A stretch of DNA of 64,000 bases, taken from JBFWUW01 sp050247075 (GTDB lineage: Bacteria; Planctomycetota; Planctomycetia; Pirellulales; JBFWUW01). The position numbers and the translations under genes are program-made. The stretch spans positions 62,001 to 126,000 of the forward strand of contig JBFWUW010000003.1 in NCBI GenBank assembly GCA_050247075.1, read 5' to 3'. The notes under the pieces were generated by a model that was not told the origin of the DNA, searched no databases, and saw only the letters and a list, made by a program, of their open reading frames with translations. Numbering within the stretch: position 1 is the stretch's first letter; each line of letters begins with the position of its first letter. Below, piece by piece: positions 57,039 to 64,000 of this stretch.

Positions 57039-58703
57039 CTAGAATCCTGAGCGGTCTACGACCTCTCCACCGGCGCGGGTGAGCAGCGCTTTCCAGGTAT
57101 CGGGGTCGAGCCCTTGTGAAATAAACTGCACGCTGCCATCGGCAAACAACACCTGAAAGCCGTTGGGCCGCTGCAGCAGACCGGCAAAGGGTTCATCGGC
57201 GTCGTATTGCCAATCGTCCGGTTTGGTCCACTCCACGGCGGCCTCGTCATTGACCTCCAACGCCATCACCGTATTGCTGGTACCATCGGTGATGTCGGCA
57301 AACCGCAGGCCTTCTTTGCCTCCAAAAAGCAGGCCTTCGCCCGTCGGCAAGACGTAGTTCGATTTCGTGGAGTGCATCACCGCGCTGTTGGGAGAGCGAT
57401 AGATTTCGGGCATCTGGTCGAGTAATTGTTTGTTGTGGTCGCTGTCCCAAGGTTCGTCCAGGTGGAATTTGAGATACAAATTTTGCTGGTCCAGATAGGG
57501 CAGCAGGTAGACCCGCCAACTCAACAGCGGCTTGCCATCCTTGCCGAGCGAGGCCGCGGCGGGAAACTTGCGGTAGGTATCGGCATAGTTGTGCATGGCA
57601 AGGCCGATCTGCTTGAGATTGTTGGCGGCTTGCATCCGGCGGGCTGCTTCGCGTGAAGATTGCACGGCGGGCAGCAGCAACGCCATTAACACGCCCGTGG
57701 TGGCCATGCTGGAATCGCCCTTGACCGCGATGGTGACCCGGTCGCCGTCGCACTTGGGCTGTAACATGGCTGCATAGTACGTGGCCATACGTTCGCTGTA
57801 GCGGGCAGTCGCTTGCTGAACGGCATCTTCACTTTCCAGACCTTTCCGGGTTTCTTGAAGCATCATCTCCACGCCAGCTTCCATGGCTGTCACCAGCTTG
57901 CTCTCAACGGTCTCGGCCGTGGCGTCGTCGTTGGCGATGAAGGCCAGTTCCAGCGCAACCACACTGCCGATGTCCAAGTTCAATTGCACGCTGGCGACTT
58001 CGTCCGGCAGCGATTTCAAGGCTTCAAACGGTGGCGGCATGGTGGGCGCACCCGCCAGGAATTGCTGAATCGTGTCACGCACCGGCTCGATGGCCACCAC
58101 CGCAGACAGATGATGTGACTTAAGCTTCTTCAGCGTGGCGACAACCTTTCCCTCTTTGTTGTTGCCCGACAGCATCTTTTCCAGAGTTGCTTGCGATGCC
58201 AGAACGACCGTCTTGTCGTTGGGGACCATCATGCTAGGCATGGCGGGACTGTTCGAGCGGTGATAATCCTTGCCGTTGATCTTGTCGGGTTCCGTCTGCG
58301 CCATCAGGCCCGGGATGAGTTTTTCCTGGTCGACGGGCTTGGCCAATTTGATGACAATTCCATAGCCGGGCAGCGGGCCATTGGCGGGCTGCTGTACAAA
58401 GGCCACCAACTGCTCAACATCCAGCGGATCAAATCCCAACTCTTGCAATCCGGCGGCCGTGAGAATCTCCAACGGCAGCATCTCCATCTCTTTTTGTGTC
58501 AGCATGGTGCGCGGATAAGCCACGACCGCGGCAAAGGCGTCATCCGGAATGAACTTGAACGAGGCACTCGTCCCCTGGGCCAGCGCACGGTTGGCAAACA
58601 GATCCAAGCCGGCAGGCAACATGCCGATCACGAACAAGGCAATTCCCCAGCCGATCGAAGAGCGACGGAGAACAAAGGGGGCAAGTGGGCAAGGCGAAGA
58701 CAT
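57039..58703 (-). CDS. Exported protein with DUF1559-type C-terminus
   Basis: 554 residues. Signal peptide around residues 15-43 (GIALFVIGMLPAGL), a unique domain (about 45-330), then the DUF1559 region: LLLPAVQSSREAARRMQAAN, NLKQIGLAMHNYADTYRKFP, LSWRVYLLPYLDQQNLY, ITDGTSNTVMALEVNDEAAV, VLFADGSVQFISQ. In most DUF1559 proteins a pilin-like N-terminal helix is present; here that block sits internally. 25 bases from the ATP-grasp gene. Confidence 0.88.
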   Translation of the reverse strand: MSSPCPLAPFVLRRSSIGWGIALFVIGMLPAGLDLFANRALAQGTSASFKFIPDDAFAAVVAYPRTMLTQKEMEMLPLEILTAAGLQELGFDPLDVEQLVAFVQQPANGPLPGYGIVIKLAKPVDQEKLIPGLMAQTEPDKINGKDYHRSNSPAMPSMMVPNDKTVVLASQATLEKMLSGNNKEGKVVATLKKLKSHHLSAVVAIEPVRDTIQQFLAGAPTMPPPFEALKSLPDEVASVQLNLDIGSVVALELAFIANDDATAETVESKLVTAMEAGVEMMLQETRKGLESEDAVQQATARYSERMATYYAAMLQPKCDGDRVTIAVKGDSSMATTGVLMALLLPAVQSSREAARRMQAANNLKQIGLAMHNYADTYRKFPAAASLGKDGKPLLSWRVYLLPYLDQQNLYLKFHLDEPWDSDHNKQLLDQMPEIYRSPNSAVMHSTKSNYVLPTGEGLLFGGKEGLRFADITDGTSNTVMALEVNDEAAVEWTKPDDWQYDADEPFAGLLQRPNGFQVLFADGSVQFISQGLDPDTWKALLTRAGGEVVDRSGF

Positions 58704-58935
58704 GGAGTTTCTCCTAAGAATGCCAATGACGGACAGCCCAAGAAATGTGCGCTCAAACGCAACATGGCGAAGGTGATTCGCCCTAGTTTGACAGCCGGTA
58801 GACTAGCCGATGAACACTTGTGGTGCTAGCAAATATCGAGCGAATTCCGCGCAATGAAAGCGACCGCACTATGCGGTCGCATGCTGGGGGCGATTATGGA
58901 AGAGGACGTCTCAACCGTTGCTGGGGTACAATGTC

Positions 58936-59187
58936 TTACGCCCAGGGTCGCGCTTGCATTGGTGCGCGGGTGGTACTGAGATGCTCGTCGGCCATGGCTA
59001 GCAGTTCTTCGGCTCTGGCCATGAGAATGCCAGACTCCGACATGTCCATACCCAGGGGACGGTCGCTGGCCAGCAATTTGCCTTGGCAATGTTGGCAGAC
59101 AACCTTCTTGCCCAAGTACTCGACACGAATCTCTAGACTGCGGCCACAAGTCGGGCACTCCTGAACAAAATACGTTGCCTTCGACAT
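58936..59187 (-). CDS. Small zinc-ribbon protein
   Basis: 83 residues; ATG behind AAGGAG. One zinc ribbon, CPTC (residues 11-14) and CQHC (31-34), on VQECPTCGRSLEIRVEYLGK, then an acidic helical tail. Common in planctomycete genomes; role unknown. Confidence 0.75.
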   Translation of the reverse strand: MSKATYFVQECPTCGRSLEIRVEYLGKKVVCQHCQGKLLASDRPLGMDMSESGILMARAEELLAMADEHLSTTRAPMQARPWA

Positions 59188-59547
59188 GGCGGCATTCTCC
59201 TTAACGACCGAGTCCTAAGCCCCCGACAAGAAATGGACTGTCATGTTACGCCGTCCGGTGGCCCATTTCAAGAAAATTCGGCGGGTTCCCCGTGGCGATC
59301 TGCTAGCAGTGGCAAGGCGTGAATTTCAAACAAGTTACGCTAATTTACCGACGGTTTTTCCTCGTTAAAACTTTGTAATGCCGCGACGAATCGTACCAAT
59401 TCGCCGCGATTTCGCGTAACCAAGCCGCGCGCGACCGGCGAGAAAATGACAGAAGTTACATGGCCATTTCTGCGAAGCATTCAATACGATCTTTGTCGGA
59501 GTGGGCTCTGTCGGGTCGATCCGCGATGGAATCGGCTGCATCAGGCC
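59188..59547. other. Intergenic region without visible gene
   Basis: 360 bases between two leftward genes. I see no ORF with a ribosome-binding site, no strong hairpin and no consensus promoter. AT content rises near 59330-59390. Confidence 0.5.
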
Positions 59548-59985
59548 CTACTTGATTTCAAAGATCGCTTCGACCTCCACCGCTGCATTGGTCGGCAAGG
59601 CCGCGAAACCCAGCGCGCTGCGGGCGTGGTAGCCGTCGGTCTCTTTGCCAAAGATCTGGTGGAGCAGGTCGGAGCAGCCATTCATCACCAGATGCTGGTC
59701 GGTGAACTCTAAAGTCGAGTTGACACAACCCAGCAGCTTGATCACCCGCAACCCGTCGAGCGTGCCGTGAGCATGGTGGACGGAACGCAGTATCTTGACC
59801 GCGCAATCGCGAGCGGCCGCGATTCCCTGATCAACAGACAGATCGGCGCCGAGCTTGCCTTTCATATCGCTGGTATGGCCCGACGTCATCAGCAAGTTGC
59901 CGGTCCGCACGCACAGGTTGAGGTAACCCTTCGTTAGCGGCTCAAACTTGATTCCGGCGGCAATGGCGTTCTGCTCCGCACCCAT
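59548..59985 (-). CDS. RidA/YjgF-family protein
   Basis: 145 residues from ATG 59985 (GGGAG upstream). NLCVRTGNLLMTSGHTSDMK, DCAVKILRSVHHAHGTLDGL, VIKLLGCVNSTLEFTDQHLV and a final AALPTNAAVEVEAIFEIK are the RidA trimer signature. Some members deaminate reactive enamines; the catalytic Arg (usually in C.R.....P) is not at the expected position (NSTLEF), so it belongs to a less studied subgroup. Confidence 0.9.
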   Translation of the reverse strand: MGAEQNAIAAGIKFEPLTKGYLNLCVRTGNLLMTSGHTSDMKGKLGADLSVDQGIAAARDCAVKILRSVHHAHGTLDGLRVIKLLGCVNSTLEFTDQHLVMNGCSDLLHQIFGKETDGYHARSALGFAALPTNAAVEVEAIFEIK

Positions 59986-60098
59986 GAAATACTCCCGAGT
60001 AAATAGCGAACTGAAATCCTCCACACGACCCGCATGATGGCGAATGTGCCGTGGGCTTGCAACCTCTGGGCAAACGCCGGCTTTTCAAGAATCTTGCG

Positions 60099-60644
60099 TT
60101 AGCGGGGCTCCAACGGCTCAAATCGCGTGACTTCCCACTCCATTTCTTGCCGTGCGCCCAGCAACACGCGGCGGTAGCGCCGCGGATACCCCCAATGGGG
60201 ATCGAATTCGGCCCACAGCACCAGGTTAGAACCATCCACTCCGCCGAACTCGCCGTGGGGATCTGTCTGGCTGTCAAGTTCCAGCAGTATCATGTCGAAC
60301 TGGCCGGGGACGCTCCAATAGTCCCACGTCCGTCGTTGGCTGGGAGTGATGCCGTCGCGGGTCATGGCGGTGACCGCTCCATCGCGAACCTCCACATGAA
60401 TCTGGCCGGGCTGATTGCCCTGCACGGTCACATCCAATTGGTAGCTATCCGGGCCATGCTCGCTCCAGCGTTGAAACGCTGCATCGAAGTCTTGCCGCGT
60501 CAGCCGCGGCATGGCCCCCCCCTTATGCCAACGGATCCAGACAAGTACCAGCGTGGCCAAGGCTAACCCGACAAGAATGCCCGCGGCCAACCGACGAAAG
60601 CGGCGGGTTGCCTGCGTCGAATCGCTGGCAAGTTGGTCGGGCAC
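60099..60644 (-). CDS. DUF6174-like membrane-anchored protein
   Basis: 181 residues from a GTG. One N-terminal membrane helix (LAAGILVGLALATLVLVWI), then RQDFDAAFQRWSEHGPDSYQ, VEVRDGAVTAMTRDGITPSQ, RRTWDYWSVPGQFDMILLEL, LWAEFDPHWGYPRRYRRVLL. This order fits DUF6174. Function unknown. Confidence 0.75.
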   Translation of the reverse strand: MPDQLASDSTQATRRFRRLAAGILVGLALATLVLVWIRWHKGGAMPRLTRQDFDAAFQRWSEHGPDSYQLDVTVQGNQPGQIHVEVRDGAVTAMTRDGITPSQRRTWDYWSVPGQFDMILLELDSQTDPHGEFGGVDGSNLVLWAEFDPHWGYPRRYRRVLLGARQEMEWEVTRFEPLEPR

Positions 60645-61068
60645 GGCATAGCTCTCTTGGGATTAATTCACTCGCCATACCTGGTGGCGGGCAACAGCCA
60701 CGCTTTTGCTTGCGCAATCGGCATGGCTGGCCGAAAATGGCTGGCCAAATCCGAATCCCGGCGGTAATCGGGCGGCAATTGGCTGGACGCCGGCTATTTT
60801 CTGCTAGAATAAATGAGGAAAATGCTTTACCTGAATCACTTCCGGCTTTATCTTCGCCATTCTACCAGACTTATTCTTGGGGTCAGCTAGCGGAAGAGAT
60901 TCCGCCGGTTGGTGAACTCCATTCGATCGGCATTGCCAGTTGGTGGCGGGAAAACGCCCGTTGGCCGATAATGGTGTAGCCGGGTTGGTTTGAGAAGCAG
61001 TCGAGGATTCTTGTCGGGTCGCCGATTCAGAGTTGTAACTATTGTGCGGAACGCGTTGATCTAGTCGC
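60645..61068. other. Intergenic region upstream of kinase gene
   Basis: About 420 bases between divergent genes. TAGAAT near 60813 could be a rightward -10 element but lacks a convincing -35. No other gene is seen. Confidence 0.45.
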
Positions 61069-62601
61069 ATGCCCAAGCTCAGCACCGAACAACTTGTCGA
61101 TCTCGTCAAGAAGAGCGGGCTGGCCGAACCCGAACTTGTGGATCGCGCTGTTGAACAGTTTCGTGCGTCGGAAGGTGTAGACGTTGCCGACTCCGATCAA
61201 CTGGCCGAGCGGCTGATTGCCGAAAAACTGGTCACGCGCTGGCACTGCGAAAAACTGCTGGCCGGCAAGCATAAGGGGTTCTTTCTTAAGAACTACAAAC
61301 TGCTGGGCCATTTGGGCACGGGGGGCATGAGCAGCGTCTATCTGGCCGAGCATGTCCACATGCACCGCCGGGTGGCTATCAAGGTTTTGCCGCAAAACCG
61401 CATTGCCGACTCGTCATACCTGGGCCGATTTTATCGCGAGGCCCGGGCCGCTGCCGCGCTCGACCACCCGAATGTGATGCGGGCCTACGATGTCGATAGC
61501 GAGGACAAGACGCACTTTTTGGTGATGGAATACGTCGAAGGGCGCGATCTGCAAAACACGGTGAAGCAAGACGGCCCGCTGCCGTACGACCTGGCGGCGG
61601 AGTACATCAAGCAAGCCGCCGACGGTCTGGCCCACGCCCATGAAATTGGCCTGATCCATCGTGATGTGAAACCGGCCAATTTGTTGGTCGATCTGAAAGG
61701 CGTGGTGAAGGTTCTCGACTTGGGGCTGGCGCGTTTTTCCGACGACCATCTGGCATCGCTGACGGTGGCGCATGACGAGAACGTACTGGGAACCGCCGAC
61801 TACCTGGCACCAGAACAAGCTCTGAACAGCCACACGGTCGATGCAAGGGCCGATGTGTACAGCCTGGGCTGCACGTTGTACTTTTTGCTGACGGGGCACC
61901 CCCCCTTTCCCGAGGGGACGCTGCCCCAACGGCTGATGATGCATCAGACGCAAGAACCCGCGTCGATCACCAACGATCGGCCCGACGCTCCGCAAGGGCT
62001 CATCGATATTTGCAAACGGATGATGGCCAAGAAGGTCGCCCGGCGGTTGCAGACGGCGGCCGAGGCCCGCGATGCGCTGGCTGCCTGGCTGGCTGGATCG
62101 AATCGTTTGGCATCGAGCGGCCGAGCCAGCGATTCGTCGCAGATCGCCGTGGCATCGGTGTTGCCGGCCGAATCCGCCGGAGCTGATGTTGCCCGGTTGC
62201 CGCAAGCGCGGCTTGAACGGCCGCGGATTCCGGCTTCGGACTCACCACGCCGGGCCAAGCCGCTGCCCAGTGAACGCCCAACCGCGCCCGGCGACACGAT
62301 GGCCAATTCCGATAGCCACGCTCCCACGCGGGCGGAACGATCCGGCGCATCGCATAGTTCCGGCGGGCACAAGTTGCGCGTGGCCAAAGCGCTGGGACAG
62401 CAGCAGCCCGCCCCGGAAAACAGCGGGTTCAGCATCAAGGTTGATGACCCTATTGCCCGCCGATTTGAGGCCGACAGCACGGTGAGTAGCGTCGGGTGGC
62501 GCCGCCGCCGCCAGCGCTCCGCCAAACTCTACATGGCCGCCGTCGTGGCTGGTTTGTTAACGGTCGTCTTGCTGATCGGCCTGGCCGTAACCTCGGGTTG
62601 A
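61069..62601 (+). CDS. Ser/Thr protein kinase with C-terminal membrane helix
   Basis: 510 residues. A planctomycete-type N-terminal region (about 1-65; LSTEQLVDLVKKSGL, LVTRWHCEKLLAGK) precedes a complete kinase domain: LGTGGMSSVYLAE, VAIKVLP, HRDVKPANLLVD, DLGLARFSD (DFG to DLG), GTADYLAPEQ. A Ser/Pro-rich linker leads to one C-terminal helix (AAVVAGLLTVVLLIGLAV) with almost no external domain. Predicted active. Substrates unknown. Confidence 0.92.
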   Translation: MPKLSTEQLVDLVKKSGLAEPELVDRAVEQFRASEGVDVADSDQLAERLIAEKLVTRWHCEKLLAGKHKGFFLKNYKLLGHLGTGGMSSVYLAEHVHMHRRVAIKVLPQNRIADSSYLGRFYREARAAAALDHPNVMRAYDVDSEDKTHFLVMEYVEGRDLQNTVKQDGPLPYDLAAEYIKQAADGLAHAHEIGLIHRDVKPANLLVDLKGVVKVLDLGLARFSDDHLASLTVAHDENVLGTADYLAPEQALNSHTVDARADVYSLGCTLYFLLTGHPPFPEGTLPQRLMMHQTQEPASITNDRPDAPQGLIDICKRMMAKKVARRLQTAAEARDALAAWLAGSNRLASSGRASDSSQIAVASVLPAESAGADVARLPQARLERPRIPASDSPRRAKPLPSERPTAPGDTMANSDSHAPTRAERSGASHSSGGHKLRVAKALGQQQPAPENSGFSIKVDDPIARRFEADSTVSSVGWRRRRQRSAKLYMAAVVAGLLTVVLLIGLAVTSG

Positions 62602-62645
62602 GTCGCCGCTGCATCGTTGCACATCCGCGTAGGACCCCGCGTTCG

Positions 62646-64000
62646 CTATCCGATTGTCGCCGCGCGGGCGTACATGGCATTGATGGCAGCAGCGTGCCGT
62701 TCGCTGATAATGCCCCGGCGCAGCTTGAGCGTGGGGGTTAGTTCGCCGCTCTCCACGGTGAACGGCTGCGAGAGCAACGTAAACTTGCGAACTTGCTCTT
62801 GTGGCGATACGCCGGCTAGCCGGGCGTTTATCCGCTGTTGATACAACGCCACAATCCGTGGATCGACGCATGGATCGTCGGACATTTCATCCATTTTCTG
62901 GCGATCCAACTCTTGCCGCAGGGCTTCAGGGGCCATGACGATCAGCGCTGTCAGGTAGCTGCGGCCATCGCCGACGACTAGCGCTTGTTGGATCAGCGGG
63001 TCCGCCGTCAACAGAGACTCCAGCATGACCGGCGCGATGTTCTTGCCGGCGGAAGTCACAATCAGTTCCTTCTTGCGGCCCGTGATGCTCAGGTAGCCGT
63101 CCGCATCGAGCTGCCCCAGATCGCCGCTATAGAGCCAGCCGTCCTTCAGGGCCTCAGCCGTGGCTTGCGGCCGGTTCCAATAACCCAGCATGACGTGCGG
63201 GCCGCGGGTGAGGATCTCACCGTCGGATGCAATGCGGACCTCTACCCCACGGGGGGGCTGGCCGACCGTTCCCAGGCGGTGCGCCCGCTCGGTGTTCATG
63301 GTCATCACCGGCGCACATTCGGTCAGTCCGTAGCCCTGTATCAACAACAAGCCACGCTGGGTGAAGAACGTCGCAATATGATCGGGCAAGGCCGCCCCGC
63401 CTGAGCAACACAGCCTCATCCGCCCGCCGAACAAATGCGACAGCACTCCGGCAGCATCAGCCTGGCCCGACTCGACCAGCTTTTGCATGACCTTTTCGTA
63501 AAAGTACGGCACGCCGTTGATCAAGGTGGGGCGGATTTGTTGGCAGTTTTGCAAGACGGTTTCGCGGCTTTCGGCCAGGGCCAACTGCGTGCCGGTGGCG
63601 ATCCACGAGTAAAAATCGCAGGTGCGGGCAAAGATGTGGCTGAGGGGCAACCAGGTGAGCCGCAAGTCGTCGGCCACTACGCCAAACGCCTCGACACTGG
63701 CCCGCGCGTTGCTGGCCAGATTGCGGTGGCTAAGCATGACCCCTTTAGGTTCGCCCGTCGTGCCGGAGGTGTACAGGATGGTTGCTAGCGCATCAGGTAA
63801 GGCGGCCGCCAGCGCTTGTTGCTCAATCGACAGGCCTTCGTCTTCCGAAGTGGCGGCGAGGAGTTCCGGCCAACAGGCGATGCTTTGGCCGGCGACGGAA
63901 CCGGCATTGGCAGGGTCGTACGAAACCAACGTCATGGGACGAGACAACCGCGAAACTTCACGAGAGATTTTATCGGTCTGCTCCGCGCCCGACACCAGCA
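62646..64000 (-). CDS. Long-chain acyl-CoA synthetase (AMP-binding), N-terminus beyond window
   Basis: 451 residues visible; the frame stays open through position 64000. ILYTSGTTGEPKGVMLSHRN (AMP-binding signature), TWLPLSHIFARTCDFYSW, GAALPDHIATFFTQRG, IQGYGLTECAPVMTMN, GWLYSGDLGQLDADGYLSIT, GRKKELIVTSAGKNIAP. FadD15/FAA-type long-chain subfamily. Activates fatty acids to acyl-CoA. Convergent with the kinase gene. Confidence 0.93.
   Translation of the reverse strand, partial: LVSGAEQTDKISREVSRLSRPMTLVSYDPANAGSVAGQSIACWPELLAATSEDEGLSIEQQALAAALPDALATILYTSGTTGEPKGVMLSHRNLASNARASVEAFGVVADDLRLTWLPLSHIFARTCDFYSWIATGTQLALAESRETVLQNCQQIRPTLINGVPYFYEKVMQKLVESGQADAAGVLSHLFGGRMRLCCSGGAALPDHIATFFTQRGLLLIQGYGLTECAPVMTMNTERAHRLGTVGQPPRGVEVRIASDGEILTRGPHVMLGYWNRPQATAEALKDGWLYSGDLGQLDADGYLSITGRKKELIVTSAGKNIAPVMLESLLTADPLIQQALVVGDGRSYLTALIVMAPEALRQELDRQKMDEMSDDPCVDPRIVALYQQRINARLAGVSPQEQVRKFTLLSQPFTVESGELTPTLKLRRGIISERHAAAINAMYARAATIG

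Overview
The window is high-GC DNA from a bacterium that I infer to be a planctomycete, probably Pirellulales-like. It carries one integrated siphovirus-type prophage of about 44 kb. The host assignment rests on the flanking gene families: a DUF1501 protein with a twin-arginine signal, a secreted protein ending in a DUF1559-type H-X9-DG region, a Ser/Thr kinase with one C-terminal membrane helix, an NHL propeller protein and a leucine-rich-repeat membrane protein. No 16S rRNA gene is present to confirm it.

Layout. 1-2253 is host DNA: an edge-truncated membrane zinc-ribbon protein and a ThiF/MoeB-type adenylyltransferase. An intact tRNA-Lys(UUU) at 2254-2326 carries attL in its 3' part. The identical 42-bp sequence recurs at 46322-46363 (attR), so the element spans 2285-46363. 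Left arm (2.3-5.5 kb): two tandem long palindromes, small genes, a promoter with a structured leader, the tyrosine integrase and a terminator. Early and regulatory genes (5.7-15.7 kb): winged-helix and SANT-like proteins, a DUF2786 protein, a probable replication initiator with an iteron-like origin inside the gene, an orphan ParB/Noc-family protein, an ASCH protein, CsrA and a divergent CsrA-like protein, and leftward DUF4417 and GNAT genes. Pre-packaging genes (16-19.8 kb): an alpha/beta hydrolase and small membrane proteins. Late genes (19.9-45.7 kb): terminase small and large subunits, a leftward regulatory island (23.6-25.6 kb), a gpW-like protein, portal, an S49 protease-scaffold-major capsid fusion, head-tail and tail genes, a secreted thermonuclease, a pre-tape-measure gene with an A9 slippery run, a short tape measure, tail hub, tail fibre, a cysteine-rich protein and a glycosyltransferase-methyltransferase fusion. 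46364-64000 is host DNA again.

The most notable signal is a 14-bp degenerate palindrome, ATKYCGCGCGRMAT, found nine times across the prophage about every 2-8 kb. One copy, inside the parB-like gene, differs from the Bacillus Noc-binding sequence at only two central positions. An orphan ParB/Noc-type CTPase with dispersed cognate-like sites on a phage genome would be a Noc- or partition-like system. I infer this from sequence; binding is untested.

Other notable features are: heptanucleotide (STRR-like) repeats at most gene junctions that also run in frame through proteins as interdomain linkers; a protease-capsid fusion joined by such a linker with an internal ribosome-binding site and start; a likely -1 frameshift upstream of the tape measure; CsrA-consensus sites in phage leaders, two of them ahead of csrA; and paired leftward promoters sharing an operator-like element. 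Most gene functions are assigned from remembered family motifs and gene order, without database searches.
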